From: an uncultured Pontibacter sp.
Lineage (GTDB): Bacteria > Bacteroidota > Bacteroidia > Cytophagales > Hymenobacteraceae
DNA length: 64,000 bases
Direction of reading: 5' to 3'
Assembly: GCF_947492645.1 (NCBI RefSeq)
Contig: NZ_CANLMZ010000008.1
Coordinates: 620,001 to 684,000 of the forward strand
The stretch's first letter is position 1. Each line of letters opens with the position of its first letter. A model generated the notes under the pieces. It saw only the letters and a program-made list of their open reading frames with translations, made no database searches and was not told the origin of the DNA. The translations under genes and the position numbers were made by a program. Shown here one piece after another: positions 17,336-26,701 of this stretch.

Positions 17336-18082
17336 ATGAAAGCATTAGAAGGAAAAGTAGCTCTGGTTACTGGAGCATCAAAAGGAATAGGCCGAGCCAT
17401 TGCAGAGAAATTTGTAGAGGCTGGTGCCCAGGTAGCGTTTACCTACCTATCAAGTGTAGAAAAAGGACAGGCCCTTGAGCAGGAATTGTCTGCTAACGGC
17501 GGTGTGGCAAAAGGCTACCGTTCTGATGCCTCTAACACGGCGCAGGCAGAGCAGTTGGTAGAGGATGTGGTAAAAGAGTTCGGCAAGATCGACATCGTGG
17601 TAAACAACGCCGGCATTACCCGCGACGGCCTGCTGATGCGCATGAACGAGGAGCAATGGGATGCGGTGATCAACACCAACCTGAAATCTGTATTTAACGT
17701 GACCAAGGCAGCCACCAAGCACATGATGCGCGCTAAAGTAGGCTCTGTTATCAACATTACTTCTGTAGTGGGCATAAAAGGCAACGCCGGGCAGGCGAAC
17801 TATGCGGCTTCTAAGGCTGGTATCATTGGATTCACAAAATCTGTGGCGCTGGAGCTGGGCTCGCGCAACATTCGTTGCAACGCTATTGCCCCTGGCTTTA
17901 TCGAAACCGAAATGACTGGCGAGCTTGACCAGAAAGTAGTGGACGAGTGGAGAAAAGCGATTCCGTTGAAGCGTGGCGGTTCACCAGAGGACGTGGCCAA
18001 AGCAGCTGTGTTCCTGGCATCCGACGAGTCGGCTTACATTACCGGCCAGACCTTGCAGGTAGACGGCGGTATGTTAACATAA
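17336..18082 (+). CDS. fabG: 3-oxoacyl-ACP reductase FabG
   Basis: A 248-residue short-chain dehydrogenase that reduces 3-oxoacyl-ACP with NADPH in fatty acid elongation. The cofactor motif is TGASKGIG (12-19), followed by NNAG (90-93), the catalytic Ser in INITSVVG (about S143) and YAASK (Y156, K160). GYRSDASN and the C-terminal YITGQTLQVDGGM are typical of FabG. The frame is open three codons further upstream, but the start at 17336 gives the standard length. It is transcribed alone, unlike the usual fab clusters of Proteobacteria. Confidence 0.92.
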   Translation: MKALEGKVALVTGASKGIGRAIAEKFVEAGAQVAFTYLSSVEKGQALEQELSANGGVAKGYRSDASNTAQAEQLVEDVVKEFGKIDIVVNNAGITRDGLLMRMNEEQWDAVINTNLKSVFNVTKAATKHMMRAKVGSVINITSVVGIKGNAGQANYAASKAGIIGFTKSVALELGSRNIRCNAIAPGFIETEMTGELDQKVVDEWRKAIPLKRGGSPEDVAKAAVFLASDESAYITGQTLQVDGGMLT

Positions 18083-18137
18083 TAAGGATCTTCCGATTCT
18101 GAATCTATCAACTTACCAATTCGGAATTCATCATCTA

Positions 18138-18187
18138 AAAGGCCAATGCTGTAGCAGTTTATGTTAGCAGCATTGGCCTTTTTGTTT
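18138..18187 (+). terminator. Terminator of fabG
   Basis: A perfect 14-bp stem AAAGGCCAATGCTG/CAGCATTGGCCTTT (18138-18151 with 18168-18181) followed by TTTGTTTT. A diverged copy (AAGGCCAATG..GCAATGGCCTT) follows the next gene at about 18772-18810. Confidence 0.85.
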
Positions 18188-18235
18188 TATATTTATACTT
18201 GCCGTTCATTACCTAACCCTTATAAAGCTTAAAAT

Positions 18236-18739
18236 ATGAAAACAGAAATTTTAGCTTACAAGCCAGCTTTTAAATCCTTCTTGTTATACTTTGCTTTGAT
18301 GTTTGGGCTGTTCTCTGTTTTAACTGTTGGCTTTTACCTGCTGCTTGAAAACGACAAGGCATTTACCGAGTATCTAAGCTCATTTCTGTATTTCTACTTT
18401 TTTATTCCGGTATTCAATGCTGCCGCCTTTGCCTTTTCTACCCGCAAACATGACTTCATCATTTCAGAGATAAATGATACGGCTCATGTAGCAAACTGGG
18501 CTGTGGAGCTGCTGCAGCAGAAGGGCATGCGCATAAAATCTGCAGCGGGCAATAGTACTGTTCTGGAGTCCGGGAAAAAAATTTTCAGGGCATTTGATAA
18601 TTGGTTCGGAGCGGAATTGATTACGATTAGTGCAACTGAAAACGAGGTGATAGCAACAGGAAACTTTAGGTACATCGATATTTTAGACACAAAACTCAAA
18701 TTCGGTAAAGTAGACTTCAAAAACCAGTCTTCTAGGTGA
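18236..18739 (+). CDS. Membrane protein of unknown function, tandem paralogue 1
   Basis: A 167-residue protein with two N-terminal membrane helices (about 14-36 and 46-66) and a soluble C-terminal domain probably in the cytoplasm. It shares with its downstream neighbour the blocks FYLL, DTAHVA.WAV.LLQ..GMRIK, TVLE and GNF.YIDI.DTK.KFG, so the two arose by tandem duplication. I do not recognise a characterised family. Expression probably starts just upstream within the fabG spacer. Confidence 0.75.
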   Translation: MKTEILAYKPAFKSFLLYFALMFGLFSVLTVGFYLLLENDKAFTEYLSSFLYFYFFIPVFNAAAFAFSTRKHDFIISEINDTAHVANWAVELLQQKGMRIKSAAGNSTVLESGKKIFRAFDNWFGAELITISATENEVIATGNFRYIDILDTKLKFGKVDFKNQSSR

Positions 18740-18769
18740 ATAGAGTAGTAATCATACTATTATAAGGCC

Positions 18770-18812
18770 AATGCCCTTCCGTATTCGTTAGCCGCAATGG
18801 CCTTTTTGTTTT
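18770..18812 (+). terminator. Diverged terminator between the tandem paralogues
   Basis: AAGGCCAATG pairs imperfectly with GCAATGGCCTT and is followed by TTTTGTTTTATATTTAT, the same downstream sequence as after fabG. It is evidence for the boundaries of the duplication. Confidence 0.6.
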
Positions 18813-18859
18813 ATATTTATTCTCAGTTGCTCTATATGCTAACCTGCTAAAACGAACAT

Positions 18860-19369
18860 ATGAAAACCCACACGTACGCGCATTCCCCTAAATTCAGCGT
18901 ATTCCTGAAGTTCTGGCTCTTGATACTGCTTTTAATGCTGCTGTTGGTCGCAGCATTTTACCTGCTTTTTAACCAGGGAGAGCCGCTAAAGGACCATATA
19001 CGATCTTCTGGACCCATCCTTTTTATTTTACCGCTGATAAATGGGGTGATAGGTGCATACAATGGCCGTAAACATACGTTTACAATTACAGAGGTTGCTG
19101 ATACGGCACACGTTGCTGGCTGGGCAGTAGATTTATTGCAGAAGAACGGCATGCGCATCAAAAATACGCAGCAAACCATTACAGTACTGGAGCCAACAAG
19201 CAGTTTCCTAAGGTGGTTTGGTAACCGGTTTGGTACAGAGCAAGCAATCGTAAACTATACTGAAAACGCAGTTACTGTTTCCGGTAATTTTAAATACATC
19301 GATATTGTGGATACAAAAATTAAATTCGGCCGTGTAGCTTTTCAGAATCAGCCGTACAACCACTCATAA
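18860..19369 (+). CDS. Membrane protein of unknown function, tandem paralogue 2
   Basis: A 169-residue paralogue of the preceding gene with the same design: two helices (about 15-37 and 48-68), then a soluble domain with DTAHVAGWAVDLLQKNGMRI and SGNFKYIDIVDTKIKFG. Both genes begin MKT and share similar upstream DNA ending in ATATGAAAAC, so the duplication unit included the promoter region and a terminator. The VWA-like gene begins 22 bases after its stop and may be co-transcribed. Confidence 0.75.
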   Translation: MKTHTYAHSPKFSVFLKFWLLILLLMLLLVAAFYLLFNQGEPLKDHIRSSGPILFILPLINGVIGAYNGRKHTFTITEVADTAHVAGWAVDLLQKNGMRIKNTQQTITVLEPTSSFLRWFGNRFGTEQAIVNYTENAVTVSGNFKYIDIVDTKIKFGRVAFQNQPYNHS

Positions 19370-19391
19370 TGCAGCATTTATAAACTATACT

Positions 19392-21470
19392 TTGAACTCG
19401 TTTCGCCTCATAACCACATACTCACCCTGGCTTATACTTGCCTGCCTGGCCGTAGGCCTGCTCTACGCCTGGTTACTATACAGCAAGCGTACACCGTGGC
19501 CTAAAAGTATAAACTATGCATTGGCTGCGCTGCGCTTTGTAGTAGTAAGTTTTATTTGTTTTCTGCTACTCGGCCCGCTGGTGCGTTATGTTTCTAACAC
19601 CACCCAAGAGCCTACCATCGTTTTTGCCCTGGACAATTCGCAGTCCGTAAAGCTGTTCTCGGATTCGGTGCAGCTGCAGCAGGCAGAGCAAGGGCTACAA
19701 GGTATACTTGCCAAGTTGCAGGATGCCGGCTATAAAACAGAAGTGAGAACGCTTGCCAATAATACGCAGCAAAGTATAAATAACCTGGCTTATACTTCCG
19801 AAACAACCAACCTGAGCCAGTTGCTGGCCGATGTGCAGAACGAGTACACCGAGCAGAACCTGGCAGGCGTGGTATTGCTGTCTGATGGTATTGTAAACCA
19901 GGGCATGTCGCCGACCTACAGCAACTACGGCTATACTTTATACCCTGTGGCGGTGGGTGATACCATTCCTAAAAAAGATGTGCTGGTTGCATCGTTGCGC
20001 TACAATAAGGTAAACTATAGCGGAAACCGTTTTCCGTTGGAGGTGGAGCTGCAACAGGAGGGCTTTGGTGGAAAGTCTGCAAATGTTATACTTAAGGAGA
20101 ACGGTAAGGCCATCGCCAGCAAAACCGTAACTCTGCGGCCAAACCAACCGGTGCAGCAGGTGCCCTTCCAGGTGCTGGCATCTGGCTTGGGCAAGCGCCA
20201 TTATGTAATAGAAGTACAGCCGCTGCAAGGCGAGTTTACCACACTCAACAACACCAAGCACGCTTACATTGATGTAGTAAAAGGCAAGATAAAAATTCTT
20301 GTTGCCGCAGCTGCCCCGCATCCTGATATTAAGGCAATCCGTGCTGCCATAGAGTCGAATGAGAACTACGAAACGGAGCTGTACATACCCGGCCTTACAC
20401 AGCTAAAGCAGCAGGATTATGATGTGGCGGTGCTGCACCAACTACCGGGCCGGGTACCGGGCGGAGAGGCTGCCCTTAACCTGGTGCGCCAAAAAGGCTT
20501 GCCTGCACTTTACATACTTGGCCCGCAAAGCGACCTGAACGACTACAACCGCCTGAACGTGGGCCTGAGCATCAGCAGCAACGGCCAAACCGACGAAGTA
20601 ACACCTGTGGCAAATGCCAACTTTACCACATTTAAATTACCGGAGGCTGCCCCTGAGCGGCTGCTGCAGTACCCACCTGCCCGGGTGCCTTTTGGCGATG
20701 TGCGCGTAAACTCAAATACAGAAGTAGTGCTTTACCAGCAGGTTGGTCGCGTAAAAACAAATAAACCGATGCTGGCCGTGCAAACCTCCGGCGATAAACG
20801 CAACGCAACTTTACTTGCATCTGGTATCTGGCAATGGCGCATCACCGAAAACGCCAACAACGAGCAGCCTGAAGTATACGATAAGCTCATCACAAACCTG
20901 ATCCAATTGCTGAGCGCACCACGCAACAAAAAGCGTTTGAACGTGTACCCGGTGCAAACAGAGTATACCAGCTCAGACGAGATTCGCTTTAACGCAGAGG
21001 CTTACAACGAAGCGCTTGAACCGATTTACGGCCAGAACATAACCTTAAGTATAAAAAGCGACGAAGGCGAAACCAAGCGTTTTAACTTTGCCAACGGCGA
21101 AAACCAGGTTGGAACAAACATCGGCACACTTGCTGGTGGCCGCTACACTTACACCGCTTCTGCCAAAATTAACGGGCAAATGCAACAGGATAAAGGCGAA
21201 TTTGTAGTTGAAGAACTGCAGTTGGAAGCCCTCAACTCGGTAGCGGACCACAACCTGCTTTATCAACTGGCCAGCAACACCGGCTCTAAACTTTACTACC
21301 CGGCCCAGCTGCAGCAACTGGAGCAGGATATTCTAAATGCCAACCACAAAGCCAAAATTTATAGTTCCGAAGAGCTGAAAGACCTGGTTGATCTTAAATG
21401 GCTGTTTTTCCTGCTACTGGGTTTTGTATGCATCGAGTGGTTTATCAGGAAGTATAACGGCAGTTACTAA
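19392..21470 (+). CDS. VWA-domain-like membrane protein (BatA-related)
   Basis: A 692-residue membrane protein with two N-terminal helices (about 13-30 and 42-63), a von Willebrand A-like region with the metal-site motif FALDNSQS (near residue 80) and LLSDGIVNQG, beta-sandwich domains, a GATase-like segment (VLHQLPGRVPGGEAALNLVR), and a C-terminal helix (about 665-685). The large domain is periplasmic. Function is unknown; the family is widespread in Bacteroidota. The start is TTG, chosen because no ATG or GTG lies in frame near the membrane segment. Possibly coupled to the gene 22 bases upstream. Confidence 0.8.
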   Translation: MNSFRLITTYSPWLILACLAVGLLYAWLLYSKRTPWPKSINYALAALRFVVVSFICFLLLGPLVRYVSNTTQEPTIVFALDNSQSVKLFSDSVQLQQAEQGLQGILAKLQDAGYKTEVRTLANNTQQSINNLAYTSETTNLSQLLADVQNEYTEQNLAGVVLLSDGIVNQGMSPTYSNYGYTLYPVAVGDTIPKKDVLVASLRYNKVNYSGNRFPLEVELQQEGFGGKSANVILKENGKAIASKTVTLRPNQPVQQVPFQVLASGLGKRHYVIEVQPLQGEFTTLNNTKHAYIDVVKGKIKILVAAAAPHPDIKAIRAAIESNENYETELYIPGLTQLKQQDYDVAVLHQLPGRVPGGEAALNLVRQKGLPALYILGPQSDLNDYNRLNVGLSISSNGQTDEVTPVANANFTTFKLPEAAPERLLQYPPARVPFGDVRVNSNTEVVLYQQVGRVKTNKPMLAVQTSGDKRNATLLASGIWQWRITENANNEQPEVYDKLITNLIQLLSAPRNKKRLNVYPVQTEYTSSDEIRFNAEAYNEALEPIYGQNITLSIKSDEGETKRFNFANGENQVGTNIGTLAGGRYTYTASAKINGQMQQDKGEFVVEELQLEALNSVADHNLLYQLASNTGSKLYYPAQLQQLEQDILNANHKAKIYSSEELKDLVDLKWLFFLLLGFVCIEWFIRKYNGSY

Positions 21471-21551
21471 AAAACTTCAGGCATTCAGATTCTTTACCTG
21501 CAACCTTTGCAAGCAATTTAGGATCATAAGGTTATACTTCATCATCTGGTT

Positions 21552-22022
21552 ATGAAAAATGTACTGTTTGCCCTGCTGCTGCTTTGCGCACTAACTTCCT
21601 GCTCTAAAGAGGATGATGCACTCAATCCAAAGCAAACTAGTTTTGCATCTGACCAATACCCTCAGAAATGGCAGCTTGTAAGTCAGTCTGGTAATATCGC
21701 TAACATGCCCCCCTTAACAGGCACTAACATGTCCTGGCAGGAGTTTTACATACTTAACGCAAACGGCAGCTTCACAAAAACAAGAGAGCTGCTTGGTGTA
21801 GCAACTTCAGCCTCCGGCACCTATAAAGTAGAAGTTGTATCCGGTGTAAATTACCTGTTGTTAACCTACGAGAACGACCACGAACTTATCGGCAACTGCA
21901 CAGTAGAGCCAATCGAAAGACTGTCGTTTAAATCCGATCAAATACTGCTGAACGAATGGAACATTTGCGATGGACCAGGGTTAGCATACAAACGAGTTAA
22001 ACTTGACAAAGAAGCTAACTAG
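21552..22022 (+). CDS. Lipocalin-like lipoprotein
   Basis: A 156-residue lipoprotein starting MKNVLFALLLLCALTSCSKE, with acylated Cys at residue 17. The mature part has the order expected of small Bacteroidota lipocalin-like domains: WQLVSQSG near the start, FYILNANGSFTKTRE, a beta strand block SASGTYKVEVVSG, and FKSDQILLNEWNICDGPG. Two cysteines (NCTVEP and NICDG) could form a disulfide. Ligand unknown. Transcribed alone. Confidence 0.7.
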   Translation: MKNVLFALLLLCALTSCSKEDDALNPKQTSFASDQYPQKWQLVSQSGNIANMPPLTGTNMSWQEFYILNANGSFTKTRELLGVATSASGTYKVEVVSGVNYLLLTYENDHELIGNCTVEPIERLSFKSDQILLNEWNICDGPGLAYKRVKLDKEAN

Positions 22023-22230
22023 GTTTGATAAGTTTTGCCGCTGTTGGTAGTGGCTGGCAGCAGCCGCACGCTTTGGTTTAAAATCTTTGCCTGCCCGTAT
22101 TGGCAGTTGGGCAACAGGTTAGCACCATAGTTGCACTTTATTCCATTTAGCGGCGGCGCTCCTCAACAACTAAGCAATAGTATAAGTATATTTACAGAAA
22201 ACAGCCGCTGCGTTTATACTTTGCAAAACT

Positions 22231-22815
22231 ATGACCATTTCTGCCATCTCCCCTCCTACAATACTCGAAACCAAACGGCTTTACCTGCGCGAGTTAACCC
22301 CTGAAAAGTATAAGCAATTGTTTGAGCAGCTTTCTGAGGAAGACATAAAATCGTACCTGGGCATTAACGATGACGCAGAATACGAAGAGGCTGTGCAGCG
22401 TTATGAAAAAGGCCTGACCACGAACTACTACAACTTTAAAGGCTTTCATTTACTTGATAAGGAAACAAACCGGAATATTGGCCGCTGCGATTACCATACC
22501 TGGGTTACGAGCCACAAACGCGCTGAGATAGGGTATACGATAACCGATGAGGCATACAAAAACAAAGGTCTGATGACGGAAGCGCTTGCGGCTGTACTTG
22601 CCTATGGTTTTGAGCGCATGGAGCTTTACCGTGTGGAGGCCTTGGTTGCCACCTACAATGTAGCGTCGTTGCAGCTGGTTAGCAGGTTTGGGTTTAAGCG
22701 CGAAGGGCTTCTTCGCAACCACTACATGGTTGATGGCGTGCTGGAAGATTCGGTGATGCACTCGCTTCTGAAACCTGAGTTTGAAGAGTGGCAGCACTTA
22801 CAGGCAAAGGCTTAA
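22231..22815 (+). CDS. GNAT family N-acetyltransferase (RimJ/RimL-like)
   Basis: A 194-residue acetyltransferase opening with LETKRLYLRELTPE, the signature start of RimJ/RimL-type GNATs. The acetyl-CoA region is AEIGYTITDEAYKNKGLMTEAL and the C-terminal motif is NVASLQLVSRFGFKREGLLRNHY. Such enzymes acetylate N-terminal amines or small amines. A TATACTTTG sequence lies directly upstream, ending nine bases before the ATG. The pseudouridine synthase gene follows after 24 bp, perhaps in the same transcript. Confidence 0.88.
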   Translation: MTISAISPPTILETKRLYLRELTPEKYKQLFEQLSEEDIKSYLGINDDAEYEEAVQRYEKGLTTNYYNFKGFHLLDKETNRNIGRCDYHTWVTSHKRAEIGYTITDEAYKNKGLMTEALAAVLAYGFERMELYRVEALVATYNVASLQLVSRFGFKREGLLRNHYMVDGVLEDSVMHSLLKPEFEEWQHLQAKA

Positions 22816-22839
22816 CTTTACATTAAAAACACATTTGCA

Positions 22840-23520
22840 TTGAAATACTATATACTTAACAAACCTTACGAGGTACTCACGCAGTTTACCGATGAAGCAG
22901 GCAGGGCAACGCTTAAAGACTACGTGCCTGTGCCAAATATTTACCCCGTTGGCCGCCTCGATTACGACAGCGAAGGCATGGTGCTTTTAACCGACGACAA
23001 AACGCTGCAGCACCGCCTCTCCGATCCGCAGTTTAAAATAGAGAAAACCTATTGGGTGCAGGTAGATGGCATACCAACTGATGAAGCGCTCACCAACCTG
23101 CGGTTAGGCGTGTTGATAAAAGGTACGAAGACAAGCCCTGCTAAAGTGCAACTGCTGGAGGAGGAACCAAACGTATGGGAACGCTCCACCCCTATCCGCT
23201 TCCGAAAAAACATTCCTACTTCCTGGATCGAAATCAAGATATCGCAGGGCATGAACCGCCAGGTGCGCCGTATGACAGCTGCCGTGGGCTACCCTACCCT
23301 CCGTTTGATACGCCCAGGTATAGGCCCGCTTACGCTTGGCAACCTACAACCCGGAGAATACCGCGAGCTAACCGCAGACGAGGTAACCCAACTGAAAGGG
23401 TTAGCAGCAAAGGCTACTAAGGTGATTGGAGGCAAAAAACCAGGCACTTTTGGAAGCAAAGGAAAAAGCAGCAATAAAAAGCCGGGAAGCAAAGGCGGTT
23501 TCCGGAAGCAGATAAATTAA
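22840..23520 (+). CDS. rRNA pseudouridine synthase (RluE/RsuA family)
   Basis: A 226-residue pseudouridine synthase without an S4 domain, as in RluE. It begins KYYILNKPYEVLTQF and contains the catalytic motif GRLDYDSEGMVLLTDD (Asp in the GRLD core), KTYWVQVDG, and QGMNRQVRRMTAAVG. It isomerises one uridine in 23S rRNA. The start codon is TTG; no ATG fits because the conserved KYYILNKPYEV begins at once. The C-terminal 35 residues are basic and Gly/Ser/Lys-rich, probably RNA-binding. Confidence 0.9.
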   Translation: MKYYILNKPYEVLTQFTDEAGRATLKDYVPVPNIYPVGRLDYDSEGMVLLTDDKTLQHRLSDPQFKIEKTYWVQVDGIPTDEALTNLRLGVLIKGTKTSPAKVQLLEEEPNVWERSTPIRFRKNIPTSWIEIKISQGMNRQVRRMTAAVGYPTLRLIRPGIGPLTLGNLQPGEYRELTADEVTQLKGLAAKATKVIGGKKPGTFGSKGKSSNKKPGSKGGFRKQIN

Positions 23521-23529
23521 TTTATTTAA

Positions 23530-23571
23530 AGTGGCGATACGGCGTAAAGCAGCTGCATTGCCGCTTTTTTT
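23530..23571 (+). terminator. Terminator of the pseudouridine synthase gene
   Basis: AGTGGCGAT (23530-23538) pairs with ATTGCCGCT (23557-23565) using G-U pairs and is followed by six T. Confidence 0.75.
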
Positions 23572-23653
23572 ATCGGTGAACTATACTTACCAATGGCACA
23601 AAATATAAATTGACTCTGATTACTTTAACGCGTTCAATTTATCATCCACAACT

Positions 23654-24220
23654 ATGAAGACCATTACCAGCGCCCTACAAATACCTGTTGCCGAAGGCCT
23701 GCATCTTCGACAGGCTACACTTGCCGATGCGCCTGCCATCTTCAGCCTCATCGATAAGAACAGAAACTTTTTGGGCAAGTGGTTGCCATTTATAGCGCAC
23801 AGCAAAAAAATAGCTGATACCGAAGCTTTTTTGAAGGCTGTAACGGCGGATGGCAATTTCTCAGACCTTGTTTTTGTGGTACTGTACCAGGGAGATGCCG
23901 TTGGTGTGATCGGCTATAAAGGCATCGATTTAATTAACCTGAAACTCGAAATCGGATATTGGTTAATCGAGAGCCAGCAGCAGAAAGGCATTATGGTGCG
24001 CAGTTGTGCGGCCCTGGTAAAGTATGCTTTTGAGCAGATGCAGATGAACCGGGTTCAGATAAAAGTTGGAGTTGGCAACACGCGCAGCAACAGCATCCCT
24101 AAAAAACTGAATTTTACTTTCGAGGGCCTGGAACGTGATGGCGAACTGCTCAGCAATGGCCAGTTCCACGACCTGGAAGTATACAGCCTGCTGCGCCGGG
24201 AGTGGGAAACAAAGTCTTGA
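23654..24220 (+). CDS. GNAT family N-acetyltransferase (ribosomal-protein-serine type)
   Basis: A 188-residue GNAT close to the RimL/YdaF branch: HLRQATLADAPAIFSLIDKNR, then FLGKWLPFIAHSKKIADTEAFL, the acetyl-CoA region LEIGYWLIESQQQKGIMVRS, and NTRSNSIPKKLNFTFEGLERDG at the end. The WLPF segment and the QQKGIM loop are typical of that branch. The substrate is unknown. It converges with the AI-2E gene, 12 bp apart. Confidence 0.88.
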   Translation: MKTITSALQIPVAEGLHLRQATLADAPAIFSLIDKNRNFLGKWLPFIAHSKKIADTEAFLKAVTADGNFSDLVFVVLYQGDAVGVIGYKGIDLINLKLEIGYWLIESQQQKGIMVRSCAALVKYAFEQMQMNRVQIKVGVGNTRSNSIPKKLNFTFEGLERDGELLSNGQFHDLEVYSLLRREWETKS

Positions 24221-24232
24221 TCTGATGGATAA

Positions 24233-25282
24233 TCATAACTGCTGCTTTTCGTTTCCGAGCAGAATAGACACAACCTGCATTTGCTCATGCTTGTCGGCGA
24301 TGAGCTTAAGTATAGCCAGGAACGGGATAAACAGAATCATGCCAGACGCACCCCAAAGTATACCCCCGGCCACAATGGCAAGCAAAGTGAACAGCATGTT
24401 TACGCGCAGCCTGTAGCTTACCGCCCACGGAAAAATAAGGTTTGCCTCCAGGTACTGCACCACTCCGAACACAAGGATTACCCCAAGCGGATACCAGATG
24501 CTATCGTAGGTTACCCAGGCAACAGCCATTGGCAGTATAGCACCAATTGTAATGCCCACATAAGGTATAAACGTAAGCACCGATGCCACCACACCAAAAA
24601 AGATCGCATGCGGAATGCCCAGCACCAGCAAACCGACACTATTCATGACAGCCACCACCAGGTACACAATCGCCATGCCTTTTATAAAGTTGTAATAAGT
24701 GATGATTGTCTCCTGCAGTATCTGCCGTATTTTTTGCTGCTCGGTTTCCCGGAACAGCAGGAAAAGTGCTTTGGCAAGCTGCTCGCGGTAGTAAAGTATA
24801 AGCGCGATGTAAACAGGTATCAAAAGTAGCAGCACCATACTTACCGCAGAAGTATAGATTACCCCCTGCACTACTCCAAAAGCAGTAGAGGCCGCATCAG
24901 AGGCTATACCCTGCAACCATTCTTTCTGCCTGCCGGATTCTATGCTGTAATTGCTTTCGAGGTAGGAGCTGATGTTTTCCCAGATGGCTATCAGTTTCGC
25001 CTCCAGCCCGGGCCACTCGGCTGTAAAACTGATCATTTGCCTTATCAGCAGCCACGCAACTGCCCCAACCGCCCCCAACAGCAGCAGCAGGCAAGTGCCA
25101 ATGGCAGCCCATCGCGGCAGCTTTTTACGCTCCAGCCACTTGCACACGGGGTAAAGTATAAAACTGATGAGAAGCGAAAAGCTTAACGGGATAAACAGGT
25201 TTCGCCCAAAGTACAGAAGTGCCGCTACCAGAACAACATAAAGTAGCAACTTTAGCCAATCAACTTTGGGTTGGGTATCCAT
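24233..25282 (-). CDS. AI-2E family transporter, second copy
   Basis: A 349-residue polytopic membrane protein with the same layout as the gene at 2414-3571: helices at about 11-27, 30-46, 55-80, a soluble segment, then a C-terminal helical block with FIPYVGITIGAILPMAVAW and YLEANLIFPWAVSYRLRVN. The long C-terminal helix block ends in a short charged tail. The substrate is unknown. It diverges from the M28 peptidase, with about 95 bp between the starts. Confidence 0.87.
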   Translation of the reverse strand: MDTQPKVDWLKLLLYVVLVAALLYFGRNLFIPLSFSLLISFILYPVCKWLERKKLPRWAAIGTCLLLLLGAVGAVAWLLIRQMISFTAEWPGLEAKLIAIWENISSYLESNYSIESGRQKEWLQGIASDAASTAFGVVQGVIYTSAVSMVLLLLIPVYIALILYYREQLAKALFLLFRETEQQKIRQILQETIITYYNFIKGMAIVYLVVAVMNSVGLLVLGIPHAIFFGVVASVLTFIPYVGITIGAILPMAVAWVTYDSIWYPLGVILVFGVVQYLEANLIFPWAVSYRLRVNMLFTLLAIVAGGILWGASGMILFIPFLAILKLIADKHEQMQVVSILLGNEKQQL

Positions 25283-25376
25283 AAAAAACAGGTATATTAG
25301 AGTTTTAAAATACGATACTGACGCCGCATTGGCAGCTACAGCTCAAACTACACAAAATCTGTTAATCTTATCTACT

Positions 25377-26681
25377 ATGACTAAAGTTAAAATTACGGCC
25401 CTTGCGCTGGCTGCCCTATGTATGGGCGGCGTGGTGCAGGCACAAAAAGTGAAAGGTGTTACGGAGCCTGAAGTAACGCGCCTTATTAAAACGCTAAGTG
25501 ACGACGATATGCAGGGCCGCGCCTCATTTACGGCCGGCGGCGATAAAGCCGCTGATTTTATAGCCAGCGAATTCGCTAAAACGAAGCTAAAGCCACTACC
25601 TGGAGAGGTTGATTTTAAGCAGACCTTTAAAGTATACCGTGTTACGCCGGCCACACTTAAAGTATCGCTGAACGGTGAAGAACTTGCCGCAGACAAAATA
25701 GTTGCCAGCACAAGCCACCAAAAACTTAACTGGCAAAACGGAGGTACTACACAGGTAGTAGCCATCTCTGAAACTGATGATTTTAGAGAAGCCTTCGGAA
25801 GAGTTGGCAAGATGGAGGCCGATGTGTTGGTCTTGATTCACCCGAAGCACAGCGCCATTTTCACGAATTACCAGCGTTACCTGCGCAGAGGCGCTGTTTT
25901 GAAGGATACGGGCAAAGGCCATAGCAGAGTTTTTGCCTTAACCGAGCTAAGTGCCCCTTCTGCCTACAATGTAACCGTAGAAAACAACATAGAAAACCTG
26001 CAGCTAACAAACGTAGGTGCCATGATTGAAGGCAAGCGCAAAAACGAATATGTTGTATTTTCTGGCCACTACGACCACATTGGTATACAGCGCCCACTAG
26101 ACGGAGACAGTATAGCCAACGGTGCAGACGATGATGCCTCGGGCACAACAGCCATGATGATGCTGGCAAAGCACTTTAAAAAACAAGGCAAGCCGGAGCG
26201 CAGCATTTTATTTGTGGCCTTTGCAGCTGAGGAAATCGGGGGTTACGGCTCCAGACATTTTTCTGAGCAGCTTAACCCAGATGAGATCGTAGCCATGTAT
26301 AACATCGAAATGGTAGGCAAGCCCTCTAAGTTCGGGCCAAACAGCGCCTACTTAACCGGCTTTGAGCGCTCTAACCTGGGCGAGCTGATGCAGAAAAGTT
26401 TAAAAGGCACCACCTACAGCATACACCCGGACCCATACCCGGAGCAAAACCTGTTTTACCGTTCCGATAATGCCACTTTGGCACGTTTAGGCGTTCCGGC
26501 ACACACCATCTCTTCGGTGCAGATAGACCAGGATAAAACCTACCATACTGTAAACGATGAGTTTGAGATGCTCGACATGGCTCACATGACTAACATGATT
26601 AAAGCTATTGCGCTGGCATCTAAAAACGTGGTTAATGGGAAAGAAACTCCTACACGTGTAGATAAATCTCAGGTACAATAA
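25377..26681 (+). CDS. Secreted M28 family zinc peptidase
   Basis: A 434-residue aminopeptidase-like protein with a signal peptide (MTKVKITALALAALCMGG..AQ). The M28 metal ligands are visible in order: His in SGHYDHIG, Asp in NGADDDASGTTAM, Glu-Glu in FAAEEIGGYGS, Asp replaced by Glu in MYNIEMVGK, and His in KTYHTVNDEFEMLD. A PA-like insert may occupy residues about 110-230. It would degrade peptides in the periplasm or outside. The frame is open to 25266, but the signal peptide sets the start at 25377. Confidence 0.88.
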   Translation: MTKVKITALALAALCMGGVVQAQKVKGVTEPEVTRLIKTLSDDDMQGRASFTAGGDKAADFIASEFAKTKLKPLPGEVDFKQTFKVYRVTPATLKVSLNGEELAADKIVASTSHQKLNWQNGGTTQVVAISETDDFREAFGRVGKMEADVLVLIHPKHSAIFTNYQRYLRRGAVLKDTGKGHSRVFALTELSAPSAYNVTVENNIENLQLTNVGAMIEGKRKNEYVVFSGHYDHIGIQRPLDGDSIANGADDDASGTTAMMMLAKHFKKQGKPERSILFVAFAAEEIGGYGSRHFSEQLNPDEIVAMYNIEMVGKPSKFGPNSAYLTGFERSNLGELMQKSLKGTTYSIHPDPYPEQNLFYRSDNATLARLGVPAHTISSVQIDQDKTYHTVNDEFEMLDMAHMTNMIKAIALASKNVVNGKETPTRVDKSQVQ

Positions 26682-26701
26682 ATTTATAACCAGTTCAATT
26701 T

